Assembly (NCBI RefSeq): GCF_021698855.1
Contig: NZ_WWFA01000004.1
Coordinates: 1 to 44,594 of the forward strand
DNA length: 44,594 nucleotides
Source: Lactobacillus sp. S2-2
GTDB lineage: Bacteria; Bacillota; Bacilli; Lactobacillales; Lactobacillaceae
Direction of reading: 5' to 3'
Under the pieces are notes generated by a model, which did no database searches, was not told the origin of the DNA, and saw only the letters and a program-made list of their open reading frames with translations. Both the position numbers and the translations under genes were made by a program. Positions 1 to 10,084 of the stretch are shown here, piece after piece; within the stretch, counting starts at the first letter, position 1, and each line of letters starts with the position of its first letter.

Positions 1-15
1 TCGTATAAAATACTT

Positions 16-2961
16 TCATATTTTTAATTGGATCACAACTATAACTAGGTTCATCATCATCAGCTGATTTTCCCTATTCCAAGCAGAAACTGCTTGTTCC
101 GTAGATTCTAAAACTCCTCCCGAAGCCATAGAGATTAAATTAGTATTTTTATGAGTATTTTTTCTAGCATCAATATCTACTGATCTAGTATTATTCATTA
201 AAAATTGACCTCTTGCAGAAAAATTCATTAAATCTAAATTCTTATCACCTCCTGCTTGAATTTTAAGCGCACCTTTATCTCCAATTTCCAAAGTACCATT
301 AGAAGCAACATCAAATATTTTTCTTTTACTATTATTATTTCTAATCGTATTTCTTGAAGTTTTAATATTTAATTTAGCTTCATCATCAATCAATATATTG
401 GTTTTTGATGCAATTGAAACCAAATCAAGATTCCTCGTATCTTGGCTTGTTGAATCGTCATCAATATTTACTTCAGACCCCTTATGCAAATAAAATGAAT
501 TATTTTTATCTGTACCAGAATCTAATGAGATAGCTGTTTGACTACTAGATTTTCTTGGATGAATATTTAACTTAGAATTTCTACCTGTATCCAAATTACC
601 TTTCATTCTTAAAACATAATTACTCCATTCACCACTTGTACCATCAGAAGTTAAATCCATCACCGAATTATTTCCAATATTTAATTGTCCATTATTACCT
701 AAAAAAATAACCCCAGCATTTTCAGTTGTACCTATATATTCAGAATTATCTAAAACATTTATATTGGTAGCCTCAATATTTACTTGATTTTTATCTCCAT
801 CATAAACCTTATTGTCAAATGGAGAAGTATAACTATTAACAGAAGAATTTTTCACTTTATTTTTGAAATTTAAATCATAAGTATAAGAAGCTGTTAATTG
901 AGCACCTAAATAAGAAATATTATTATAAGTAATAGTACCCGTACCATTATTTGTTTTAGTTGAACCAGCTGCTTTAAATGGACCATAATAATTTTGTCCA
1001 TACATATCTACATTATCTATATTCCATTCAATATTTGAATTTTTAAATACTGAACTATTATTGTAATAAGATTTCCCTCTAAAATCTATCTTATGATTAT
1101 TTCCATTAAAATCAATTGATCTTAATGGTATTTGAGTATCTCTATGAGAAGATTTATCTTTATCATTAACTAAATCATCTTCAATCGAAATATTAGTAAT
1201 GTAAGGATCTAACATAGCATCTTCTAATTCATCCCATTTACTTATCTTTTGAACTGGATTATTTTCTCGGTTAGTTTCCTCACTAACTCTAAAATATCTA
1301 AAATCTGATGCCCTAAAATTATTTATAAAACTATTTTTTGTTAAATCACTTTTAGTATCAACATTAATTTCATTTCTCGTATTTCCAGAATTATACAAAG
1401 GAACATATGCACTATTAATTCCGTAAAATCCATGTGTTTCAGAATCTTGAGTTTTTCTAAATTCAACATCTTGATGACTTATATTAATTTCACTATTACT
1501 TTTAAAATTAAACATCTTTCCATCATTTTTATTCATATTAATCTCAAAATTTTTAACTTTATCAAAATTCAATTTAATAATTGAAGTAAATTGAAATACA
1601 TAAAAATTTGATCCACTTGCATCTGTATTAATCTTTAAATTAGAACCTGAACTTAAATCAAAATTATTATCGCTATCAAAATTTATTACACTAGTATCAG
1701 TTCCACTAGAATTATGTAAATTTATATTAAAATTAGTTGATTTACCTAATTTAAAATTACTATTTTTACCAAAATACATTAAATTTTTTTTATTTTCACT
1801 TATATCATTAACGTTTAAATCAAATGTAGAATTCTCTTCTTGATTAAAAGAAGAATCAGTTCCAAAATTTAATAGATTAAGATTTCTTGATCTACCAGCT
1901 TTCAATGCATCTACTTTAAAACTAGAATTTTTTCCTTGATTAAAATTAATATTATTTCCAAAATTTAGCATTGAGTTTGGATTAAGTATATTCCTAGGAT
2001 TTAATTCTCCTGTTACATTTGCATAAAATTTTGATTTATCTCCAATTTTAAAGTTCCTTGTATACCTAGTGTTAGGCATATTACATATTGATTGATAACC
2101 ATCAGGAGCAGTCTCTATATTTAAATTAGAGTCATTTCCAACAGTTAAATTATCTTTTATCCAAAGTGCACTTTGATTATTTTCTCCACCTGCTTTAAGT
2201 GACTGTAAATTAGCGTGACTATTATTTCCAATTTTAAAAGAACCTTGATTATCTAAATAAATTACTCCAGCGTTGTCAACCGTAGAATTTAAAGTTGAGT
2301 TATCATTAACTGTTAAATTAGTTGATTCAATTGAGTTTTGATTAGTTTGTGTACCATAACTTTTACCATCAAAAGGAGATACATATGAATTAACTGAATT
2401 AACCGTATTTTTTCCATTAAAGATAGCATCAAAATTATAAACTGAACATAATTGGGCACCGTAATAACTTACATTATCGTAAGTTATTACACCACTCCCA
2501 TAATTAGGATTATTATTATTTGTATATCCACCAGATTTTAATGGTCCAAAATAATTTCTTCCATACATATCTAAATTATTGATATTCCATTTTATATTCA
2601 TATTTTGTTGAACAGTATCATTATTAAAAAATGAAATTCCTCTAAAATCAATTTTATGACCTTCTCCATTAATTTTAATGGATTTTAATGGAATTCTAAC
2701 ATTTTTTTCAGCTTGATTTGTAGCAGTATAAACAAGATTTGACTTTATATTTATATTATTTACATCATCACTTAACATCGCATCATTAAACTCATCCCAA
2801 GTTGATACATTAACTGATTTACCTTCATTATCTAAATCATTACTTATATTTTGAAAGGTATTCTCATTACTCATACTTAAATCATTTGCTTTTATATTGG
2901 TAAAAGAAAAGCTAAAGACAATAAGACAAAAAATAGCAATTAAATACTTTTTTATTTTCAT
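16..2961 (-). CDS. Secreted surface protein with two pectate-lyase-like adhesive modules; 3' end frameshifted, runs off window
   Basis: The reading frame encodes 981 residues. The first 25 or so form a signal peptide: a KIKK basic start, a hydrophobic core, then a cleavage region near IKA-ND. Two homologous modules follow, at about residues 50-285 and 570-800. Each begins with a W-D-E motif (W55, W576) and shares IPL+SI, HKIDFRG, DMYG+NY+GP and NAGVI+L. This matches my memory of the pectate-lyase-like adhesive domain of Lactobacillaceae surface proteins. The rest is Asn/Ser/Lys-rich beta-repeat sequence. The start is good: AAGGAG lies 9 nt before the ATG. The last 25 or so residues look wrong. 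In the -1 frame, from about position 77 to the window edge, the sequence stays open and reads GKSADDDEPSY..., so a 1-nt deletion near 71-80 probably truncates a longer gene. The anchor is not visible. The role in adhesion is inferred. Confidence 0.75.
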   Translation of the reverse strand: MKIKKYLIAIFCLIVFSFSFTNIKANDLSMSNENTFQNISNDLDNEGKSVNVSTWDEFNDAMLSDDVNNINIKSNLVYTATNQAEKNVRIPLKSIKINGEGHKIDFRGISFFNNDTVQQNMNIKWNINNLDMYGRNYFGPLKSGGYTNNNNPNYGSGVITYDNVSYYGAQLCSVYNFDAIFNGKNTVNSVNSYVSPFDGKSYGTQTNQNSIESTNLTVNDNSTLNSTVDNAGVIYLDNQGSFKIGNNSHANLQSLKAGGENNQSALWIKDNLTVGNDSNLNIETAPDGYQSICNMPNTRYTRNFKIGDKSKFYANVTGELNPRNILNPNSMLNFGNNINFNQGKNSSFKVDALKAGRSRNLNLLNFGTDSSFNQEENSTFDLNVNDISENKKNLMYFGKNSNFKLGKSTNFNINLHNSSGTDTSVINFDSDNNFDLSSGSNLKINTDASGSNFYVFQFTSIIKLNFDKVKNFEINMNKNDGKMFNFKSNSEINISHQDVEFRKTQDSETHGFYGINSAYVPLYNSGNTRNEINVDTKSDLTKNSFINNFRASDFRYFRVSEETNRENNPVQKISKWDELEDAMLDPYITNISIEDDLVNDKDKSSHRDTQIPLRSIDFNGNNHKIDFRGKSYYNNSSVFKNSNIEWNIDNVDMYGQNYYGPFKAAGSTKTNNGTGTITYNNISYLGAQLTASYTYDLNFKNKVKNSSVNSYTSPFDNKVYDGDKNQVNIEATNINVLDNSEYIGTTENAGVIFLGNNGQLNIGNNSVMDLTSDGTSGEWSNYVLRMKGNLDTGRNSKLNIHPRKSSSQTAISLDSGTDKNNSFYLHKGSEVNIDDDSTSQDTRNLDLVSIASKTNILIDDEAKLNIKTSRNTIRNNNSKRKIFDVASNGTLEIGDKGALKIQAGGDKNLDLMNFSARGQFLMNNTRSVDIDARKNTHKNTNLISMASGGVLESTEQAVSAWNRENQLMMMNLVIVVIQLKI

Positions 2962-2980
2962 AACTGAAATCTCCTTAAAA

Positions 2981-3008
2981 TTGACTTAAGCTTTCTATGA
3001 GTTAAAAT
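2981..3008 (+). promoter_or_regulatory. Promoter of the WxLIP gene
   Basis: TTGACT at 2981-2986 and TAAAAT at 3003-3008 are separated by 16 bp. The predicted transcript would start near 3015, just before the GGAGG ribosome-binding site at 3029-3033. Confidence 0.5.
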
Positions 3009-3026
3009 TACTGTAGACTTACGAAT

Positions 3027-4025
3027 TTGGAGGAATCAAATATTAAAAAAATTGCTACCATTATAAGTATAGTTATTTTATCTGTATTATTTACTATTAA
3101 TACTAATGCGAAAGATAATTCATATTATTATAATAAAACAAACCTTACAGTGAATACAATTTTAACGAATCAGAAGAACAAGAAAGTTTCATATTTTGAT
3201 ATTAATTCAAATAAAAATCACATTAGAAAATTAAAATTAAGGGTTACCAATAAATCAAAAAAATCAAAAAAAATAATTATTAAAATTAATAATTCTACAA
3301 CAACCGATAATGTGATGGCTAATTATAGTAATTTAGGTAATAATGAAAATAATAAAAATGAATTAAATAAATATACTTATGAAAATGAGCGTTATCAAGA
3401 AATTACTTTAAAAAGAAAAGAAAGTAGATTAATAACATTAAGAATAAAACCACAAAAACATTTAGTTGGTGATATATTAGGTGGAATTGATATATCAGAA
3501 AAGCCAAATAACCAAAATAATAACAAAAACTTTCAAAATATTATTCACTATACAACTGCAATTTATATACATGGTAAAAGATATGATTCAAATCCGAATA
3601 TTGATTTTAATCAAACCACATATAAAAATAAAAATTTAGCCCTAAATATTGTTAACAAAGCTCCTATTTTAATTAATCATTTAAGTATAAACTATATTTT
3701 AAAAGACAAAGATGGGCATAATGTATCTCAAAATTATCAAGAAGATAAACAAATCACTCCAAATGGTAATTTTAATTATTCAATTTATAAAGATGAACAC
3801 AAATTAAAAAACGGAACTTATTATTTAAACTTAACTATGTCATCTGGAAAAAATAAATGGGAAACAAATAAAAAAATAGAAATTATAAATAACAAAATAA
3901 TTACAACAAATATTCATCCAATCAATCAAAATATACTTTTAGCAATTATTTTAATTGCATTTATTTTATTAACCATTATAATTTCACTAATTATTAAAAA
4001 TAAGAAAAAAGCAGTTTCCAAATAA
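3027..4025 (+). CDS. WxL-interacting protein (WxLIP; DUF916/DUF3324-type) membrane-anchored surface protein
   Basis: This is a protein of about 330 residues. It has a signal peptide (KKIATIISIVILSVLFTINTNA), two beta-sandwich-like halves, a C-terminal membrane helix at about residues 303-325, and a basic KNKKKAVSK tail. The features LTV..IL.NQ, R+.I.N.SK, I..KP....GGI and a second half with IxxxNKAPILI fit the WxLIP family. Members of that family bind peptidoglycan and hold WxL-domain proteins at the cell surface. The start is unusual. The listed TTG at 3027 overlaps the only ribosome-binding site (GGAGG, 3029-3033). The codon 8 nt after that site is ATT at 3042, which would give a typical signal peptide beginning KKIATII. 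Either ATT is used or an ATG was lost by mutation. The gene diverges from the adhesin at 16-2961, its likely surface partner. Confidence 0.75.
   Translation: MEESNIKKIATIISIVILSVLFTINTNAKDNSYYYNKTNLTVNTILTNQKNKKVSYFDINSNKNHIRKLKLRVTNKSKKSKKIIIKINNSTTTDNVMANYSNLGNNENNKNELNKYTYENERYQEITLKRKESRLITLRIKPQKHLVGDILGGIDISEKPNNQNNNKNFQNIIHYTTAIYIHGKRYDSNPNIDFNQTTYKNKNLALNIVNKAPILINHLSINYILKDKDGHNVSQNYQEDKQITPNGNFNYSIYKDEHKLKNGTYYLNLTMSSGKNKWETNKKIEIINNKIITTNIHPINQNILLAIILIAFILLTIIISLIIKNKKKAVSK
3029..3033 (+). promoter_or_regulatory. Ribosome-binding site that places the WxLIP start at 3042 (ATT) rather than 3027 (TTG)
   Basis: GGAGG lies 8 nt upstream of the in-frame ATT at 3042-3044. Its first G is the last base of the TTG codon at 3027-3029. 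No second purine-rich site lies upstream of that TTG. Confidence 0.5.
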
Positions 4026-4045
4026 TATTTGAAAACTGCTTTTTT
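4005..4045. terminator. Bidirectional terminator between the WxLIP gene and gyrA
   Basis: The inverted repeat 4011-4039 has 14 stem positions with one mismatch. It is flanked by an A-run on the left and a T-run on the right, so it can end both the rightward WxLIP transcript and the leftward gyrA transcript. The WxLIP stop codon lies inside the stem. Confidence 0.85.
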
Positions 4046-6547
4046 CTATTCATTTGTTTCTGATGATTCTGAATCTTCACTGGTATTTTCAACTTCAGAT
4101 TCTGCTTCTTCATTCTTAGCTACAATTGCCATTGTAGAAACCTTTGAACCAGAATCGATTCTGATTAAATGAACTCCTAAAGTTGCACGACCCGTTTTTG
4201 AAACATTTTCAGCAGCAAAACGAATCATAACTCCTTTATCAGTGATTAACATAATATCTTCATCATCACTAACTGTCGCAAGTCCTGCAAGTGGACCATT
4301 CTTTTCAGTGATATTGGCGGTCTTGATTCCTTTACCACCACGTCCCTTAATTGGGTATTCTTCAGCGTCAGTTCGCTTACCAAATCCTTTTTCAGAGATT
4401 ACAAAGACGTCACAATTTGGTGCTAAAATATCAGCTCCAACAACGTAATCATCATCCCTTAAACGAACTCCACGAACTCCAGCAGCTGAACGTCCCATTG
4501 AACGAACATCTTTAACCTTAAAGCTAACAGCATATCCTTGGTGAGTTCCAATAATCATATTTTCATTTTCATCAGCAATTGAGACTTTAATTAATTCATC
4601 TTCATCATTTAGACGAATTGCTTTTAGTCCATTCTTTCTGATATTTAAAAATTCTGATACTGGAGTACGTTTAACTGTTCCCATTTGAGTAGTAAAGAAT
4701 AAATCTTTATCTTCATCATTATTCTTAGAATCAATACTGATAACCGTTTGAATTTCTTCGCCTGGATCAATTTGAAGTAAGTTAATGATTGGGATTCCCT
4801 TCGCAGCACGCCCATATTCAGGGATTTCATAAGCCTTCATACGATAAACTTTACCAGTATTAGTAAAGAATAATAAGACATTATGTGTTCCAGTTGAAAG
4901 AAGATGTTCAATGAAATCATCTTGATTTACACCCATCCCTTGGATTCCACGGCCTCCACGGTTTTGAGTTTTAAAATCATCAGTAGGAAGACGTTTAATG
5001 TAACCATTATGAGTTACAGTAATCATGACATCTTCTTCTTCAATTAAATCTTCATCTTCAATATTAGTTACTTCACCAACTAATAAATCAGTACGACGTT
5101 TATCGCCATATTTCTTTTGAATTTCTAATAATTCTTCATAAATAATTTCATTAATTTTTTCACGACTAGCTAAAATTGCTTTATATTCATTAATATCTTC
5201 AAGTAATTTATTATGCTCATCTTCAATTTTTCCACGTTCTAATCCAGTTAAACGAACTAAACGCATATCAAGAATTGCTTGAGCTTGTTTATCACTTAAT
5301 TGAAATTTAGTTAATAATTTATCTTTAGCGACTTCACCAGTTGATGAAGTACGAATAATTTCAATAACTTCATCAATGTTATCAAGTGCAATTAATAAAC
5401 CTTGTAAGATATGATCTCTTGCAATTGCTTTATCTAAATCAAATTGAGTTCTTCTAGTAATAACTTGAACTTGATATTCAAGATATTTTTGTAAGATTTC
5501 TTTTAGACTTAAAACTTTTGGTGCACCATCATCAATTGCTAGCATGTTAAAGCTAAATGAAGTTTGCATTAATGTTAATTTATATAAATTGTTTAAAACA
5601 ACTTCGGCAGATGCATCACGTTTAATATCAATTACAACTCGTAATCCTTCACGATCAGATTCATCATTAATTGCTGAAATTCCATCAAGTCGTTTATCAC
5701 GAACTAAATCAGCAATTCTTTCAATTAACTTAGCTTTATTAACAGCATAAGGTAATTCAGTTGCAACAATTCGTTGTTTACCATTATGGTCTTCAATATC
5801 AACACGAGCACGCACTGTTACCGTTCCTCGACCAGTTTCATAAGCGTTTCTAATTCCAGATTTACCTAGAACAACACCACCAGTTGGAAAATCAGGTCCA
5901 GGTAATGCTTCCATTAAATCAGAAGTAGTTGCCTCTGGATTTTTCATTAAAATATGAATTGCCGCAATTGTTTCAGCTAAATTATGAGGTGGAATATTAG
6001 TTGCCATTCCAACCGCAATTCCTGAAGCACCATTAACTAATAAGTTGGGAATTCGTGCTGGTAAAACAACTGGTTCTTTTTCATTTCCATCATAGTTATC
6101 TTGAAAATCAACGGTATTTTTATTGATATCTCGAAGCATTTCAGTCGCAATTTTTGATAGACGAGCTTCGGTATAACGCATCGCAGCAGCACCATCTCCA
6201 TCGACTGAACCAAAGTTACCATGTCCATCAACTAACATGTGACGATAACTAAATTCTTGTGCCATTCGAACCATTGCTTCATAAACTGAACTATCACCAT
6301 GGGGGTGATACTTACCTAACACATCTCCAACAATTCTTGCTGATTTTTTATGTGGTTTATCTGGAGTAACTCCTAATTCATTCATATCATATAAAATTCT
6401 ACGATGAACTGGTTTTAAACCATCACGAACATCAGGTAATGCACGAGCCACAATAACACTCATTGCATAACTTAAGAATGATGTTTTCATTTTTGAAGAC
6501 AGGTCAATATCTTCAATTCGACCTTGGTTTACTTCCTCATTAGCCAA
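4046..6547 (-). CDS. gyrA: DNA gyrase subunit A
   Basis: This is the 833-residue breakage-reunion subunit of the GyrA2B2 type II topoisomerase, which supercoils DNA ahead of replication forks. The N-terminal catalytic domain carries the active-site tyrosine Y125 ([10 protein letters not shown]). The quinolone-determining region [10 protein letters not shown] has S86 and E90, the usual drug-susceptible residues. The C-terminal DNA-wrapping domain has a GyrA-box-like [10 protein letters not shown] and several repeated blades ([24 protein letters not shown]). It ends in an acidic Glu/Ser tail. Translation starts at TTG (6545-6547), with GGAGGG 8 nt upstream. The gene is last in yaaA-recF-gyrB-gyrA, 36 nt after gyrB. 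Confidence 0.98.
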   Translation of the reverse strand: MANEEVNQGRIEDIDLSSKMKTSFLSYAMSVIVARALPDVRDGLKPVHRRILYDMNELGVTPDKPHKKSARIVGDVLGKYHPHGDSSVYEAMVRMAQEFSYRHMLVDGHGNFGSVDGDGAAAMRYTEARLSKIATEMLRDINKNTVDFQDNYDGNEKEPVVLPARIPNLLVNGASGIAVGMATNIPPHNLAETIAAIHILMKNPEATTSDLMEALPGPDFPTGGVVLGKSGIRNAYETGRGTVTVRARVDIEDHNGKQRIVATELPYAVNKAKLIERIADLVRDKRLDGISAINDESDREGLRVVIDIKRDASAEVVLNNLYKLTLMQTSFSFNMLAIDDGAPKVLSLKEILQKYLEYQVQVITRRTQFDLDKAIARDHILQGLLIALDNIDEVIEIIRTSSTGEVAKDKLLTKFQLSDKQAQAILDMRLVRLTGLERGKIEDEHNKLLEDINEYKAILASREKINEIIYEELLEIQKKYGDKRRTDLLVGEVTNIEDEDLIEEEDVMITVTHNGYIKRLPTDDFKTQNRGGRGIQGMGVNQDDFIEHLLSTGTHNVLLFFTNTGKVYRMKAYEIPEYGRAAKGIPIINLLQIDPGEEIQTVISIDSKNNDEDKDLFFTTQMGTVKRTPVSEFLNIRKNGLKAIRLNDEDELIKVSIADENENMIIGTHQGYAVSFKVKDVRSMGRSAAGVRGVRLRDDDYVVGADILAPNCDVFVISEKGFGKRTDAEEYPIKGRGGKGIKTANITEKNGPLAGLATVSDDEDIMLITDKGVMIRFAAENVSKTGRATLGVHLIRIDSGSKVSTMAIVAKNEEAESEVENTSEDSESSETNE

Positions 6548-6583
6548 TAAATTTCCCTCCGTTCACAATCAAATGATTATCAA

Positions 6584-8530
<1,947 letters not shown>

Positions 8531-8559
8531 TTAAAAATCCTCCTTGTCGAATTCACAAT

Positions 8560-9669
8560 TTATAGAATCTTACCATTTTTTATTTGAAACTCTTTTGGGT
8601 CATTAATTAATTCAGAAGCTACATTTGACATACTTGGAGTCGTCAAAAAAGTTTGGACCTTGTTTTGAATTGCTTGTAAAAGATGCGTTTGCCGACTTTG
8701 ATCCAATTCAGATAACACGTCATCTAATAATAGGATTGGATATTCACCAGTTTCTTCTTTCATCAATTCAATTTCAGCTAGTTTAGTCGAAAGAGCCGTA
8801 GTTCTTTGCTGTCCTTGGGATCCAAATGTCTGCACATTTTTTTGATTCACCATAAAAATTAAATCATCACGATGTGGGCCAAACATTGTACTTCCTTGAC
8901 GAATTTCTTTATCTTGATTAGCTTTAAATTTGCTCAAGAGGCTTTGATAAATCATTTCAACCGATGTTAACTGATCATCAGTTAAGCTAGTTGCATACTT
9001 GAACTCTAAAACCTCTTGTTTTTGTGAAATTTCAGCATGGGTCGTACCAGACCACTTTTGTAACTTTTTCAATAAATTAATTCTTTGATCCATTATCTCA
9101 GCAGCATAAGCTGATAATTGATCTGATAAAACTTCTAAATAAACTCTATCAGTTGCAACTTTCATCTGTAGTTGCTTCAAATAGTTATTTCGTTGCTTTA
9201 AAATTTTTCGGTACTGCGTCGTATTATATAAATAACGATTACTCATTTGACCAAATTCAATATCCATAAATTTTCTGCGATCACTTGGTGACCCCTTCAC
9301 AATTGATAGATCCTCTGGAGCAAATAAAATCACATTTAACTGACCAATGTAAGTAGATAACTTAGCTTGCTCAATATGATTAACTTTGGCTTTTCGACCT
9401 TTTTTATTAATCGTTAATTCAAGGCGATTCTTACCAGAGCTTCGATTAAATTCACCACTAACATATGCTTCATCTGCGTTCCAATTAATTAGATCATGAA
9501 TGTTAGCCGTCCGATGACTTCTCGTTAAAGCCAAAAAATAGATTGATTCTAAAAGATTTGTTTTTCCTTGTGCATTTTCACCCAAAAAAACATTAATTCC
9601 TTTGGAAAAATCTAAGTTAGCCTGCTCATAATTTCTAAAATTATTTATTTGCAAATGATTTAACTGCAT
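8560..9669 (-). CDS. recF: DNA replication and repair protein RecF
   Basis: This is a 369-residue SMC-like ATPase that loads RecA at single-strand gaps with RecO and RecR. The Walker A motif GENAQGKTNLL spans residues 30-40. The ABC signature region reads GSQGQQRTTALSTKLAE, and Walker B is PILLLDDVLSELD. The length is normal for the family. It starts 3 nt downstream of the yaaA stop codon, so the two are probably translationally coupled. RecF next to yaaA and gyrB is the standard Firmicute arrangement. Confidence 0.97.
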   Translation of the reverse strand: MQLNHLQINNFRNYEQANLDFSKGINVFLGENAQGKTNLLESIYFLALTRSHRTANIHDLINWNADEAYVSGEFNRSSGKNRLELTINKKGRKAKVNHIEQAKLSTYIGQLNVILFAPEDLSIVKGSPSDRRKFMDIEFGQMSNRYLYNTTQYRKILKQRNNYLKQLQMKVATDRVYLEVLSDQLSAYAAEIMDQRINLLKKLQKWSGTTHAEISQKQEVLEFKYATSLTDDQLTSVEMIYQSLLSKFKANQDKEIRQGSTMFGPHRDDLIFMVNQKNVQTFGSQGQQRTTALSTKLAEIELMKEETGEYPILLLDDVLSELDQSRQTHLLQAIQNKVQTFLTTPSMSNVASELINDPKEFQIKNGKIL

Positions 9670-9672
9670 TTT

Positions 9673-9897
9673 TTAACCCTGCTTTGCTTTAATAAAGAAT
9701 AAACTTTCATCAGCTAATCTGATTGTATCCCCATCATAGAGCTTTTTACCACGACGATTTTCAGGCTCATCATTCAAATAGACCAAGTTATCTTTTAGAT
9801 ACCATTTAGCCTGTCCACCAGAACTAATGACGTCTTCTTCTTTTAATAACTGACCCAAAGTTATGTATGGCGTTGTAATCAAAACTTCTTTTTTCAA
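9673..9897 (-). CDS. yaaA: S4-domain RNA-binding protein YaaA (RlbA-like)
   Basis: The small S4-domain protein reads KKEVLITTPYITLGQLLKEEDV and continues with GGQAK and VYLNDEPENRRGKKLYDGD, typical of YaaA/RlbA. That protein is always found beside recF and has been linked to ribosome assembly in Bacillus. I choose the TTG at 9895-9897 (74 residues) rather than the ATG at 9963, for three reasons. AAGGTG sits just upstream of the TTG. Homologues start at the KKEVLI segment. The likely promoter -10 (TATAAT, 9925-9930) lies downstream of the longer start. It is the first gene of yaaA-recF-gyrB-gyrA. Confidence 0.88.
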   Translation of the reverse strand: MKKEVLITTPYITLGQLLKEEDVISSGGQAKWYLKDNLVYLNDEPENRRGKKLYDGDTIRLADESLFFIKAKQG

Positions 9898-9924
9898 GAA
9901 ATCACCCACCTTTTCATATGTCTT

Positions 9925-9930
9925 ATTATA
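9925..9930 (-). promoter_or_regulatory. Probable -10 element of the yaaA-recF-gyrB-gyrA operon
   Basis: A perfect TATAAT lies on the minus strand 27 nt before the chosen yaaA start. No good -35 is visible 16-18 bp upstream. A promoter is needed here because the upstream adhesin has its own terminator at 10053-10074. Confidence 0.45.
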
Positions 9931-10044
9931 CCCTTTTTTTGCATAAAAGTACATTATGTCCAATTTGATGAAAAATTGTCCCGTTGAGACAAAAATGATT
10001 CACAAACCCAAAAAAGGCTTATTTTTGAAAATATTCAATTTTAA

Positions 10045-10074
10045 TAAAAAAAGAACTAATCAAATGATTAGTTC
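10045..10074 (-). terminator. Terminator of the large adhesin gene
   Basis: The inverted repeat 10053-10074 has a 9-bp stem and a 4-nt loop. On the minus strand it is followed by a T7 run. It lies 10 nt past the adhesin stop codon. Confidence 0.85.
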
Positions 10075-10084
10075 CTTTTAATTT

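Noticed and set aside
68-80. Programmed -1 frameshifting at GGGAAAA in the left surface gene
   Set aside because: The heptamer is not in the X-XXY-YYZ phase of the upstream frame, and no downstream stem-loop is evident. A simple 1-nt deletion explains the shift better.
9975-10005. Small inverted repeat TTGTC...GACAA between the adhesin terminator and the yaaA promoter
   Set aside because: It is only 5-6 bp per arm in AT-rich sequence. It could be an operator but cannot be told from chance here.
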